Below, one piece after another: positions 1 through 13,500 of a stretch of 64,000 nt of DNA. The position numbers and the translations under genes are program-made. Positions within the stretch are counted from its first letter, which is position 1. Every line of letters begins with the position of its first letter. The notes beneath the pieces are model-generated. The model did no database searches. It was not told the origin of the DNA and saw only the letters and a list, made by a program, of their open reading frames with translations. This stretch comes from Haematococcus lacustris (lineage: Eukaryota > Chlorophyta > Chlorophyceae > Chlamydomonadales > Haematococcaceae): the NCBI GenBank assembly GCA_030144725.1, contig JASKMD010000070.1, forward strand, positions 35,496 to 99,495, read 5' to 3'.

Positions 1-1505
1 TGCAGGCAGGTGAAGGGTTGACAGGGTTGACCCCATCACTCACGGTGTCAGACTCAATGTTTAAGCGAGCGTGCCACCGGAGTGGGGTCTGTGGTCACCA
101 AGGGTGCGACCGATGACGCTACAGTTGGATCGTAGCTGAATGAGATTACCCACAGTTAAACATGTTGTGCCATGTTAAATGAATTATGCTTGACTAAATA
201 TTTGGTTCGTGGGACATGTGTGCTGTGATATGTGTGCTGTGACATGTGTGTTGGTGTGGGTGAGGGTGAAGGGTAGGGTCAGGGTGAGGCCCCCTAACCC
301 TAGCCCCCGGTGGTGTCACATGTATGGTGCTGTAGGTGACATGGACAACGTGATCAGTAGAGGTAGGGTTTTGTTGACAACCGGTTAAGACTGCATATGT
401 TTGTGGTGTAGCACATGTGGTGTGGTTGGAAGGTTGTGGTAGGCAAGCATGGGATGGCTGCGCCTCAATGCAGGGCATTGGTGGCAACGTAGTGGAGATG
501 GATTGTGGAAATGGTGTGTTGAGTGCCAGCTTGTGACATGTATGAAGATGGGCACGGCGGCTAGGACAGCCTGGACCTCTCGTTTGCCCAGCAGGACTTC
601 AAGCTCTCCACTCCCCAAGCCCTTCCAGCTGATGCCCTTGAGCCTGGCCTCGGCAAAGGTGGCCAGCTGCTCCTTAGGGTTGCCATCGTGCCTGGCTTTG
701 CGCTCTGGGTTCACGTTTGGGCGTACGAAAAGCAAGGACGCCTCAAGTGTCCGTTCAGATGCGCAGCCACGTGCCCATGTGCCCATGGATGTCTTGTCAT
801 GTAACTCCCATCGCCAAGAAAATTGCATTCAACAGCCATCCATAGCCATCCAGGGCTAATGAACAACCAGTTCAGCAAGCAGGGCAGTAAGGTGTGAGTA
901 CCGCGGGAGAGACGTGGCTTGTCGAGCACCGTTGACTACAACCAATGCAAACAGAAGGCACCCAGTTTGCCAGTTCCGCTACGTTCTATGCAGGGGCGGT
1001 TGGACACTTGAGTGCGACGTCAGAATGGTCCGGTCTCGCCGGCGCAATTCCTCAGCAACAACCAGTGCACCATCAACCGCCTAGAGCCGTTCAAAAGCGG
1101 TGCGTCTTGGACACATCGCAACCCATGTTTTGCTTGCACCCCATGCGATGGAGCAGGGCTGACCTGCCGTGCTGCCATCATTCCTTTGCCTGGCAACATG
1201 TCACATGTCCAGAGGGGATGCGTGAGAGCAAGAGCTTAGGGTAAGACTCAGGCTGCTAGTGTGAAACACATATGACAGATAGCAGAGCTGGAGTTGGGCT
1301 GCTGGTGTACTGTGAGCTGACCAAGTGGATCATGGCCAGTTGGGTGTATGGTGGGCACCACTGCTGCCCGGCATGCAACTCTGCCATGTAACATACTCAT
1401 GTGCGTACTTGTATGCTTCATTTGTGGCATCACTGTCATTGTCTGCGCAGGAGGCCATGTCCACCTACATCTCCTGCACCGCCCAGGTTTCATTCTGCAG
1501 GGGTG
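1..1505. other. Left-edge region, no complete gene resolved
   Basis: No complete gene can be drawn here. On the minus strand, about 540-750 reads as an open, charged stretch without low-complexity bias (it includes RPNVNPERKARHDGNPKEQ and GISWKGLGSGELEVLLG). It could be an exon of a minus-strand gene, but I cannot name a family and no clear splice partners are visible. At 1493-1500 a good plus-strand acceptor (ttctgcag) precedes the G-patch exon, so 5' exons of that gene may lie in 900-1500. The first 350 bases are GT-rich repeats (tgtgctgtgacatgtgtg) with a CCCTAACCCTAGCCCCC-like tract near 290-308. Confidence 0.3.
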
Positions 1506-2855
1506 ATGGACATGAGCAGCCTGTCCGACCCCTCCCTGCTGCCCCGTCCCTCCTCCCAAGGTCTTGGGCAGCAGCTAGTCCGACCTGGAGGGGTGGTCAT
1601 CTTGCTGCCACCCCCCAAGCCCACCCCACCCTGCCACGACACCGCTGACGCTGCTGACAACCCCGCTATCAGCCGCTCCCCATGCACAGCAGCTGGTGTG
1701 CATGAGCCATTCCCTGAGGGCAGCACAGCACACAGGTGTCAGGGTGCAGTCTTCTCATGTGGCATCCACGACCCCAGCGCAGAGAACCACCTGCAAGACG
1801 GGGTCAGACAAAGCGCACCGCAGGACCAGCTACGGCAGCAGCAGAGCCAGCTGCAGCACCTTGTTGGCCGCAAGCGGTTGGCTGCCGCGGAAGCACTGCT
1901 GGAAGCCCAGTGGCGAGCCGCACACCCCGCCGCTGCCACCTCCAGCTTGGGTCAGCAGCCAGAACTGGCTCCTGACAATGTTGGGTACCGGCTGCTGCAG
2001 CACGCAGGGTGGAGGGAAGGCAGTGGGCTGGGGTCTGCTGGGCAGGGCCGTGTGGCGCCTGTCGCCCCGGTAGCAAACAAGGGCACCAAGGGCATCGGGT
2101 TTGACGCAGGGCAAGGCGTCCAAGGCCGGCGGCAGGCGAACGCTGGGGAGGCAGCAGCAGAGCAGCAGGTGCATGGTTTGCAAGAGGGCAGAAAAGCAGC
2201 GCCAGAACCCAGCGCTGCGAGCTTGAAGATTGCTGACTTGGTCGCACAAGAGCTGGCAGGTGTGGTGAGGGGCAGGACAGGGCCAGGAACCAGGGCAGAG
2301 GCCAGGGCAGGGACCAGGGGTGCTCACACAAGTATGGCGGGCTGTTATGGGAAAATGATGTTGAACATGATAGGGCGCTCACTACTAGACACCTCGGCGC
2401 CTCAGCATTGAAGTGCACAGCCGTGGCTTGACTGGTGCAATGTGGTCAGTTAGGTGTTGGGTGTGCCTTAAGCCGCCTGAAGCTGCCTGAAAATGCCTGG
2501 CACATAGGTTTTGTCATGAAACCAACTGCTTCTGTTAGGTTAGGCAGAGCAGGTTCTGATCCACCCAACCAGTAGCAAAGATTCCATTAGCCTCAGAGGG
2601 TAACCCTTGCGTTGCATGCGCAATCTTATGCGCGCAGGAGAAAGCATGGAAGCCAAAGTGGCCTTGCACAAAGCCGCTGCTGCCGCTGAGCTCGGGGCTG
2701 CTCGGGGTCGTGCCATCCAGCGCATGCTGTACACCGCTTTCAACGACCCCTTTGATGGCCCTGGCGGTGACACAGCCAACATCAACCCGCTGGGTAGAAA
2801 CGCACGGCTGTCTGCGGCTAACCCACTCCTGGACAGTGATGAGGAGGGCAGGTGA
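1506..2855 (+). CDS. G-patch domain protein, two exons, 5' end uncertain
   Basis: Exons 1506-2259 and 2638-2855 join in phase (donor cag/gtgtgg, acceptor gcgcag/gag). The first starts with MDMSSLSDPSLL and is followed by ~150 Pro/Gln/Ala-rich residues. A clear G-patch core then runs from about residue 160: GYRLLQHAGWREGSGLG, then QGR and P-rich residues, ending KGTKGIGFD. G-patch modules are known to bind and activate DEAH-box RNA helicases or nucleic acids, so a role in RNA processing is likely but not proven. The second exon encodes a helical, Ala-rich C-terminus ending in an acidic DSDEEGR tail. The segment before the start is open back to 1401 and directly follows a splice acceptor at 1500, so the true N-terminus may lie upstream. 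The partner helicase cannot be told from sequence. Confidence 0.75.
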
Positions 2856-4548
2856 TCAAACACGGTCGCCCCATGCGGCAGGCATGTTTGTGATAGACAG
2901 GGAATCCTAGCACTGCTAGCATCAGCATCATTGCCAGATATTACTGGACCATGGTTGATAATGCCAAAAACAGTGAACCCGTGGCTCTACGCCCTGCGCC
3001 TGGCCTGCCCTGGTGGGCAGCGTGCAAAGTTGATGATCAGTTGTTCAGAATAGGGTGCCCGCCACAAGACATCTTGGCGCCTCAGTGCCGAAACATTCAC
3101 ACTCATAACTATTTAATCACATGTGTTCCATCACAGGATAACTCAGCACAACTAAACAAACACTGCTGCTACTGGCACCCACTCCAACTGGCCTGCTTGG
3201 GGGGGGCTGGACTGGTGTGAGGTGAAGAGTAGGTGATGGCTTTGGGGGGGTGTATGGAGAGAGGGGTGGTGAGAGGGCAATGAGAGGGGAGCACAAGCCA
3301 GAGCCGAATGCAAAGCTGCAGCAGCGGCTTGCAGTGTTGGGGCTGTTGTAGTCAGTGTGGGGATCCACGCATCAAGTGGCAGCAGGGTGCGACGAGGCAC
3401 AGTAGCGGCCACCTAACCCAGGCACAGCCGCCAACTGCCCCCGTGCCCAGTGCCGCAACACTTTCTTGATCCGATCCGACTGCTGTTGCCGACGCGCAGA
3501 TCAGCCTAAGAAAGACGTGTGGTCGCAGCGGTAGTTTCATGTCTCGCAATGGCTCCAAACTGTGGTGCCACTTTGGTGCAGTGAGTGCAAAGTCACAGCC
3601 GTCCTACTACCAAGACTCGGTTCTCTGTCAGTACAGGGCGCCTGAGGGGACTACTGCGTGATTACATGCATGAAGATTACCAACTCCATGGTGGGACATC
3701 CTCAGGATGTCTCAGGATAATCTCGGGTAAACTCAGGATGATCCTGACCAAGGCCTGCCCCTCAACATGAGCATGAATTGAGCAATCCTCACTTGACCTG
3801 ACACAAGACCTACCATTGCCAACCTCCCACACTGCTGCAGGTTCTATGACGAGGACGTGTCAGCCGCGTTCAGCACTTGCCGTTATGCAAATTGCCGCTA
3901 GGGCCACGTCCAACTGAGCTGTGCAGATGGGAGCCCGCCCAGCCATGCCAAAGCCAGGCAGGCAGGCCAGGTGTGGGTGTAAGCGCCCGACAATGCCATG
4001 TTGCGCAAGTGGCAACGCAAGTGGGGACGACAGCTAGCTTCAGCAAGTCGACCCCACAATCAAACACTTGACCCATCACAAAGGGATGTGTGTGACCAAG
4101 ATCTATGGAAGCTTGACCTTGTAATGGAGGCACACACACTAGATGGGCGGAACTGAACTGGGCACTCAGCACGCTAGCTCTATCTGTAGCCTGTACAGTA
4201 ATGAGCTCGCAGCCTGTGTTTGAGTTGTACAGCCTGCATACCCCTGACTTCCACCGTTTACAGTTTGTCGTCAGTGGTGAAATGAATGAATGCGGTAGAG
4301 CAAAAGCTCACGTTCCCAACACTGGTAGAGAGGTTATGGGACTCTGACGTGGTCCATGCATTGAGCAGAAATCACTTGGCACAAAGTGTGCGCCACACGA
4401 CCGGTGTTTGCGAATAGAACTTCCGATGAACGATACTCAACAATACTCAAATGCCCAGCATCCAAGCACCAAACGATGTCAAGTCGCGCGCCATGCCAGA
4501 ATGTCAGACGTAGCCCGTGCTAGTGCAGCCTAAAGCACTGTCTGGCCC
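2856..4548. other. Intergenic region
   Basis: About 1.7 kb between the G-patch gene and the kinase gene. I see no convincing coding exon. It has a few G-runs (3202-3210, 3243-3250) and short near-repeats in 3700-3760 (ctcaggat). The stretch just upstream of 4549 presumably holds the kinase gene's 5' UTR and promoter. I could not pick out a TATA box. Confidence 0.4.
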
Positions 4549-7500
4549 ATGAGCCTCTGGCAATTGCTCGTGGCCCTGCCCCTTCTCCTGGCACAATTCT
4601 CTTCAGCACAGAGATATTCAGCGGGTGCAGCGGAGTTGTTGGAGCCGGGCTGCGCTCCCATTCTGCTAGACTCGCTGTCTGGAGGGGGCCTGGTCCGCCT
4701 TGAGCCAGGCTGCAACCAGCTGTTCGGGCAAAGTGGCGTGAATGTGTACCGGGACCTCACGATCAGCGGACAGCCCGACAGTGTGCTTGATTTGGCGTAC
4801 TTGGTCCACTTGCTGGTCAGTTTTACGTCAGTCGGACACTTGCACGGCAGCATGCAGCCCAAGGACGTGTCACTGAGGGATGCCCCAGTCCTCCCAATGA
4901 CTCCTGTCACAGTTGAACACATGCTGGGTGTGCAGGAGCCCCAGACAGGAGTGACCATAGTGCTCAGCAACATGGTTTTGACAGACGCAACCATCCTGAC
5001 ACAAGAGATTATAATTCCGGGCTTTCTCGATCTGCACCATGACAATGTCACCGTCTACCTTGAATCACTGAGCATGGCAAGTGCAGCCATCAACATCGTA
5101 CCTCAGCCCAGTTGCAAACAGAGCAGCAAGCATATGGCAGGGTGCACTTGCTTGTGCCAGAGGTGTGACATCTGGCATCTGCACATGCAGAACGTGGAGT
5201 GCACGGCGTATCAGCAAGCAGAGATGGCGTTAGGTAGTGCTGCCACTCCTCTTGCCAATGTGGGTTGGTGTCGGCAACAGCAGCAATTGAATTTCATCAG
5301 CCTTTCACGATCTAGAACCAGCGTGGCAGCACGAGATGGGATGCCATGCACCACATGACATGCGGTGTTTGCTGTGTGCAGGTGTCAAACTCAATATACA
5401 TTGCCAACTACACAAGTGACAAGATGGTGGTGAATAATGTCACACTGTCGTGTGATGCCAGCATGGCCACCTCTGGCGTGCAGCTGCTGCTGGATGACGG
5501 CCCGCAGCTCCTGGCAAACTTGGGCACCCTAGCACAGAGCAATACATTTGCAGTGATGCAAATTACTAATGACGTCTCCTTGAGGGTGGGTGGAACACAG
5601 GCGCTCACCAAGGAGTCCCCTTGTGGGTGCAGGGTGAACAGAAACCGCAGCCTGTTGAGAAGTAGGAGTGTGCACTCCATGGTATGGAGTCCATATCATG
5701 CCCATGTCACATTGACATGGAGACATGGCATTTTAACTGTCCAAGACATGAGGCAGGGTGCTGGATCAAGGTCCAAGCATCAACCGTTTGTCCTACTTGC
5801 TGTGCTCAACCAGAACGTGACCTGGCCCCGGCCCGTGCCGGGTGTGCCTAACGACATGGTCATGAACGGTCTGTGGCAGTACGCTTACAACCGCACAGCC
5901 GTGCTTGACCTTGCCCTGAAGCCACAGGCAAGACTGTGCTTAGTCAAAGCAGCTACCACATCAGCTACAGCCACCACATCCTCAGTTCGGCAGCTTAACA
6001 GCATCAATCAGGGTGTGCTTGCATGAGCTGCCTTGCCACGCCTGGATGGACAGTGCTTGCCTGGATGGACAGTGCTTGCCTGCGAACATGGCACAGGTTG
6101 TATGGCACAGCTGTGCCCTAGCTATGTCAGCTACCGCACATATTGCATGGGCCGACATGGGTCATTGGGCATGCTCGTTGCAGAAATCCAGGCCCTACAA
6201 CCACAGACTCGAGCGCTTCGTGCAGCATCAGCCTCGCTGGGTTAGGCCTGTGCTCAGTGCATGAGTACTAGTGCTGTGCAGGTGATGCGCCTGGTCGGCC
6301 AGGAGGTGCTCACACTGCAGAACCTGGTGCTGATGAATGTGTTTGTCATGGTGCGCTCCGCCCTACTCTGCCAGCAACACAGCCTCACAACCACTGGCCC
6401 CATCCTGCCAGCGGTTTAGCAAGCCGACCACCCCACCCTCAAGCTGAGAAAAGCAGCCCTCAAACTATCACCCCAGCCATGCACCCAGCGATTCACCCAG
6501 CAAGGGAGAGCGACAGGAAGATTTGGAGGCTTGGCAGACTGCCCTGTTTTGGACAGGACATGTTGATGGGCTGGACATGCCAGGATTCAGCCAGGAGGTC
6601 AGCGAGGACAGAAGCATAAGGAGTTCCCTGTCTCAGTGCCACCATGCCCCAGCAGCTGCCCCATGCACCTTGTTTAGGGGACGGTCAGGCAGCATGTAGG
6701 GCATAGTGCTGCGTTGTTCCCGGATGCAGGACTACAGCGGCATCCATAGCAATGCCCCACTGCTGCAAGGCGCCATGGCCATGTACCCCTTTGTTTACCC
6801 AAGGTGTGTGTCTTGCCTGGTGCAAGCCTAGTGCATGAGCATAGGTCACACCTAGCACACTGCCTGCTTTGACACGTGCAGTCATACATGTGGCCAGGCA
6901 GTGCTGGCACAAAGTGTCAGAGTGGCATGGGGTGTGGAGGTAGGCAACACCAGGCACTGCTGGCATCTGCACATCTGCAACTGCAGGCTGTCGTGTCAGC
7001 TGCAGCTCCTGAATGTGACAGTGGTCATGAGTCAGACAGAGCTGAAGTCCATCCGCTACTGGATCACTCTTCTCATAGGTGGGTAGCAACACAAAGTGGT
7101 CAAGCTCAGCCCCAGTTTACCGCAGGCTTGAAAGGGATATAAACCCAGCCGGCTTCTTGGTTGTCTGGGTTGGGAGAGTGAAGCAGTTACAGAGATGAAT
7201 ACCTGTAGGGGCTAGCTGAGTTCAGGGCTGATATCAGCAGAGTGCAAGAAAGACAGTCGCAGGCAAGACAGCAAGGCAGCGCTTGCAAAAGCATGGCTGT
7301 GCCTGAGCAAGCATGCTAGCACCATCAGCACCACACTACCTGGGTGCTGGCGTGCCCAGGGTCTTCGCAACTCGCGTCTGCTGCATCCTACTGGCTGCGG
7401 CCCATCATTGGTGAAGTCAACATGAGCGACTCTATGGACAGCGCCATCCGCTTTGGGTGCGCTACACCAGCTGTTGAGCGCATGATGCTGTACCTGCCTC

Positions 7501-10500
7501 CATCCTGACCTGCAGCTCAGCACTGGTGGCAGGCTTGGCGTAGAGCATGACAGGCTGGCCACATGGGCGAGCCAGGAGTGCACTATAGCATGGGCTGCCC
7601 TCTGTCCAGCACTGGCACCATTGCATTGCTCAGGGTCACACAGCATGCCTCTGCCCTTCAAGCCTGTTGAGCTGGCTGTATTTACACCCACTGTCCCTGC
7701 AGTGATAACACAGCGGTGATGACATCCATAAGAGCTCTGCGCCAGGCGCTGCCAGTGCTGCTGCTGCCATAGCTGCTGCTGCTCCTGCCACTGGCCTCGC
7801 TGGGGTGTGCTCTTCACCTCCTTTCATGTCGCCCCCCTCCTGCCTGCCAGGCTGCTGCGGTCCACCTCCTACCTGTGGCAGAACGTGACCGTCACGACTG
7901 AAGACCCTGTAGGGGTGCGGCCCAGTATGCCTCTCCCCAACTCCACAATCCCAGTGAGGGACCCCATCCTGGCGAACCTGCCCATCTCCACCGTGAGTGG
8001 CTGGCTGTCCAGCCAGGTACTGTTCAGGGCAGGCAAGCCCTGCTCACACACTGGACGATGGAAAGCAGCACGCCAATTCCAGTCCAGAGCAGCAAATGAG
8101 GGTCACAGAACTGCACTTCACAGGGCTGATGCTGTGCCGTGGCAGGGCTACTACATGGGCAGCAGACAGCAAAGCACATCTTTGTCTGGTCTTGGCTGGG
8201 TCGTATGCTTGACTTGGCTGGCGCCAAAGCCCCCCTGCACACTTGCTCTTTGCACACTTCCAACAAGAGGTGCACCTGTGCTCACATCACCTTGTCACCC
8301 ATGGGTTGAAAGGCAGGGCCAAGCTGCCGCACCATGCTCACCTTGACCCTATGTCCACATGGACAGCTGCAGAGCGTGCTTGCATGTCTACCCCGCATCA
8401 TGCAGATATACCAAGCATCTCATTTGCTGATTGCGGCCAGCAGCAGCGCCAAAGATGCGGAGCGAGTCACTCGCAGCAGCACCCGGCTCATGGTGCCCCG
8501 CCTAGCACTGCTCAAGAGCAGCATCGCCCTCCTGCCTGATACCTCTCAGCCAGGGCAAGGCAGCACTGGCAGCGATCAAGAGCCAGTGGCTATGCAACAG
8601 CCAGCGGATGACGGAGGAGTGATTTGGCCGGCCCAAGGGGTCACACTGTTCACATCCTTCCTGCTCAGCGGGTCGTCAGGCACCCAGGTGGGGTACAGAT
8701 CAAGCGTGGGCCCAGCAGCATCTCAGCCAGCAGCAGACAGGTTGGAACAAACAGCAGCAGTCATGGAATACAGGTATAGATTCAGCCAGCCTACAGACAT
8801 TGAGTAGCTCATACATCAGCAGCTCAGCCTGCACAGCACTCATGTGATGTATGTCTGGTCGAGCGACAGTCAATCGTTAGTCTCCTGCCAGGACTGCTTG
8901 TTCCATGGGCACTTCACCTCTGTCAACCCTATTGAGGCAATCCCTTTCAATGCCGATCCCTCTGAATGTCAACCTTTTATGTCAATCCCTCCCTCACCCC
9001 TTCAGCTTAGGTTCAGCAGCTCGTTCTGGCGCTATTCCTAGCCATGTGCATTCATCTGGCTGGATAGACAGGGCAGTCAAACAGCAGGCAGCTGCCAGTT
9101 GGCTGAGGTTGGCCCTTTCCCCTCACTTTGCATGCTGCCTGGCGCACGCTGCATTGTGCTTGCTTGCAGGAATCCAACAGCTCACAGCCAGCTCTGAATC
9201 TGGGCCAGGTTGGGCGCCTGTTCACCCTGTTTAACTCCTCCATCCAGCTGGTGCTGGAGCACGTCACCATCACCAACATGTCCCAGTTCAGCCCTGTCCA
9301 GGGAGGTCGACCTCCGCTGCCCGCCAGTGCATTGTTCTTGTGGCCCATCGTCTTCAACAGGTACTGCGATGTGGGCAGCGCATGATGAGTGACATGTAGG
9401 AGCGACCTTGTGCCCTTCAGGAGGCATTGGCGGCAAAATGTCCCTGGGTATGCATATCGCCTCTTACCATGTGCCAGTCAGGCAGGGACAAGTGCTGCAA
9501 CTCTGCAGTCAATGCTGTGTAGCCAATCTCAAGGCATGACTGTTTCTGTCTGGCGTAGAGGCATCCTCCTCATTGCACCGATGTCCTTGTATGTATGAGA
9601 GTAGTTTTTGTGCTTAAATAAAGCTGGCTGGCTATACCGACCGCTGCTACCCCTGCTGTCACTGCTGCACACAGGGCACAGCCGCAAGTGGAGCTGCAGA
9701 ACTGCACCATTTACACCAGCCAGTGGGAATTCCAGACATTCCTAGCTGCAGCAAGGGCAGGTGTACGGTGGCGCTCTGTGGGGGGCCCCATCATCAGTGG
9801 CATGACAAGCCTGATGGTGGGTTCAGCAAGGTGGACTCCATCGGGCTGTAGATGAGCACAGCCTCCATGTGTATGGCCCATGATTTGCTAACATCACCAG
9901 TATGCAAACAACGCTACGTGCAGTCAATTGTGTTCAGTTATGCATGTCTTGATCAGCAGGGACACCAATTACGTTACAACTATGCCACAATGCCAAACCA
10001 ACTACAATGCGACAACGCGAGAAAACCAACCAATGTGTCGGCCTCGTGCATTCCACTGGCAGGTGTACTCCTACTCAGATACCTCCATCATGCTGTCACA
10101 GTATGAGGGGTTTGGAGTACGAGGCTTCTACGTCAGCCTGGTTCTAAGTCCAGGTGAGAGCAGGCGGCGCACTGCGCAGCAACCATCATGGCCGCCGTCA
10201 TTACAATGCAGTGGGTGGCTCCAGGGATCCTGGCGCGCAGCTGCATGTGGCAGACAAGGCTACATTGTATCACAACAATGATGTACATGGTGCTTACCAC
10301 AGCTCTGTGAAAGTGGGTTAGGGTAGTTGGTTCATGCATGGATCTCAACTGTTGTGCCCCTACTCTTGCTTAAGGAATAAGATACTCCACACAAAAGCTG
10401 CTGTCAAGGCCATGCTGCTGGCCTTGCCTGTACAAAATACAAAACTTGGTGCATAGGAGAAAATTGCTGCGGCGGAAATTTCCTGACTGTGTGCTTATTT

Positions 10501-13500
10501 CTTGTTGCTGCTGCTGTTGCTGCAGAGATGGACGCATTTGCCGATTCACGGTTGGCCAAGGAGAAGGACATAATTGGCACCCCCTTCCCTCCCGACAAGC
10601 CTAAAGCCAAGGACTTCCAAATGGGCCTGGGTATTGGTTTGCCAATCGGCTTCTGTGCGTTGCTGGTCGCCTTCCTTGCCGCCATCTGGAAGTGCTGGCG
10701 TGGCCGGAACACTCAGGCTTACTTGCCAGGCACGCCCTACACCTCTAAAAAGTGTGGTCCAGACAGTGACCAGTGTGACTCACGGTTGGAGGACAGTGCT
10801 GCTTGCCCACGCCAAGGCATGGGTGACGGAGTCGCTAAGGAGACCGAGTTCAGTCAGCTCACCTCCATGCAGCCCCCCTGTGATTTGCAGCACATCATTG
10901 TTGCAGGCCAGCAGCAGTATGAGGTGGGCGTGGATGGCAGCCAGCCACAAGCCTCCACAGCAGGGCCTGCCTACTTCAGCGCAGGACAGCAGCAACAGCA
11001 GCAAATTGCTCTTACAGGGGTTTGGATAGCTGGTGGGCAGGGTGCAGGGCCGCAGGCGCAGACAGCCACCCCTCAGCTCCAGCCAGCGGGCTGTGTGGAG
11101 CTGCCGCCTGCTTCAGCCATGCAGGAGCTGCACGGCTCCATGAGGTCGTCATGGCCTGGCAGGGAGGCAGTCAGCCAGGCAGCGACCCCTCCTGCACCTT
11201 CAAACTCCTCTCAATGCGAGCCAGGCTCACAACTTGTAGTTGAAGGGTCAGCTGTAAGCTCTGAAGTCAGGTTTAGTACCACGGCTCGCTCAACCCAGGC
11301 AGGGTCGGGTTCAGAAGCCAGCTGCCCCTCACCTGGCCCCAGCAGTGCACACCCTGCAGCCGTCCCCCTGACGCTGTACCCCCCAGCCTGCTGCCCCACA
11401 AGCTCCGGGGCAGCGGCTTGGACAGCCCAACTCCCTGCAGGGGCCCCTCCTTGCACCTCCTTACCCACCGCTCGCCGCCAGAGCTATGCAGCCCCCAGCA
11501 CCACATCCTCCCCTACACACTGCTCCAGCCCCCGCCCTACCACCAGCCATGCGACAATGGGCCCGTACCGCCTGTCCCCCAGCCAGCGGGCTGCAGCAGC
11601 CGCCTCCACCGCAAGGGGGGTCCTGCCTCAGCCCTCCTGGCCGATCCATTCGCTTAGCACCTACACGGCACACAGACCTGTCCTGTCCCCTCACAGGGCA
11701 GGCTATGATGCTCAGGGCTTGGCCGGAGTCAGCACCCCTGAGGCACCCTCCTCTACCCCATCACCCTCGCGGTCGCGGCAAGCTACGCCGCTGGGCGTCC
11801 CTACCCACATGATCGAGGCTCCCTTGTCCGGAAACTTCCATTCCACCTTCTCTAGCTCTGAGCACGGACGCTGGCAGCAGCAGTGGCAGCAGCAGATGCA
11901 GCAGCAAGCGGGGGAGCAGCAGCAACAGGGCCCAGGGCAGCAGGTGTCAGAGCAGCGGCAACAGGCCAGGAGTGCAGGCAGCCCTGGCTCCAGGCAGGAT
12001 CTGGTGCTCAACACCATGTCTCGCCTAGGGCCCCGCAGCCAGCAACGGAGTGGAAGCTGGTTAGCAGCTGGTGATCTGTGCATCCTCCACCCCCCTGTGG
12101 CACAGCAGGAGCACCACATGCCCTCATGTGAGTTGAGGCCAGGACCATACAGTGCAGACCCTGCAGGTGCCGTGCAAGCTCAGACAGACCTACAGCAGCC
12201 TAGTCCACAGGCCGCCAGCCAGCAGCAGGCAGCTCCTGAGCTGCACTGCCGGGGCATGGTGGCTGGACAGGCCATGTCAGAAGGCGGCTGCTCAAGGCCA
12301 CACCCAGCAGCTCAGCACACCCAGCAGCCTGGCTACCACACAGCTTCCCAGCGTGTTTCGTCATCAGGGAGCTCAATTGTGATGTTGCCGCCCCCAGGGC
12401 CACAGCCACAGTACCAGAGGTTCAGCAACGCCTCGTCAGCAGCTAGTGGTGCAGGGCCCAACAACCCTACCGCTAGGGGAAGGGGTTGGCAGGCTGACGG
12501 AGAGGGGCTGCTTCAAGGCAGTCTCCCACCAGAGGGGCAGCAGGTGTGGAGCCGACCTCTGGAGTATCACCACCCCTGCCTCCATGAAGCACCAGCTATG
12601 GCAGCCCAACAGCACCTGCCCCTGTCGAGGGCAGAGCCAAGAACAGGGGCAGGCAGCGGCGTGTTGTGCCTCAGCCCAGCTGGCATGCCTCACCAGCACC
12701 AAGGTCAGGAAGAGCACGCTGCCCCAGCCCTGGCTGGGGCCCTGGATGCAAGTGCAGCTGCAAGCCTTGGTACCATGGTGGCTGGGCCAGGCAGCGCAGG
12801 CCAGACACTGCAGCAGGCGAGAAGGTCAACAGTGCCAAAAGACGAGGTGCAGGTGCCAGCTCCAGCTCCAGCTCAGGTGTTGAGCGTGACAGACAGGGGC
12901 TGGGGTGTAGATACCGCTGGGGTTCCAGCTGGTGAGCCCCCAGCCGCCAGCCCGCCTGGTTGGGGCAGTGGGGTGGAAGCCACCCACGCCACCGGGGGCC
13001 ACCTGGACACCGCAGGCGCAGAGGCAGCAGCAGAAGGAGGGACATGGGCGGCATGCACTCAGCAGCAGGCCAGTGGGCTGCACCTGACGCATCAGAGCAC
13101 TCCTGCTGCCATGAGCCCCTCTCAGGCTAATGGACACAGTGCAGCAGGAGCCCCTGGCTTCCTCCCACCACCCCCAGTAGTACCCAGTGCAGCAAATGGA
13201 ATGTATGGTGGTGGGGCTGAGGACAGGCGCAATGGAGCAGCCCATGCTCCATGGGACCTAGCCAGAGCCACATCCCCTGCCCCCTTCCCTCCTGGAACAG
13301 CGGATGTGCAGGCTGGTCAGGCCCCACGTGCATGCGCTGCTGCCTCCAGCCCGACCTGGGCTCAACCCCGTGCCCCAACCCCCAATTCCACCCCTGTTGC
13401 CACCATCCAGCCCGCTGCCCCCACTGCCCCTGCATCGTGGGCGGAGGCTCCCCCTGCTGCTGCGCCCTGGCCTCGACCCAGTGCTGAGGCGGTGCCGGAG

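Noticed and set aside
1804..2418. Minus-strand ORFs of 165-204 codons
   Set aside because: Antisense to the G-patch exon; composition is that of complemented GC-rich coding sequence.
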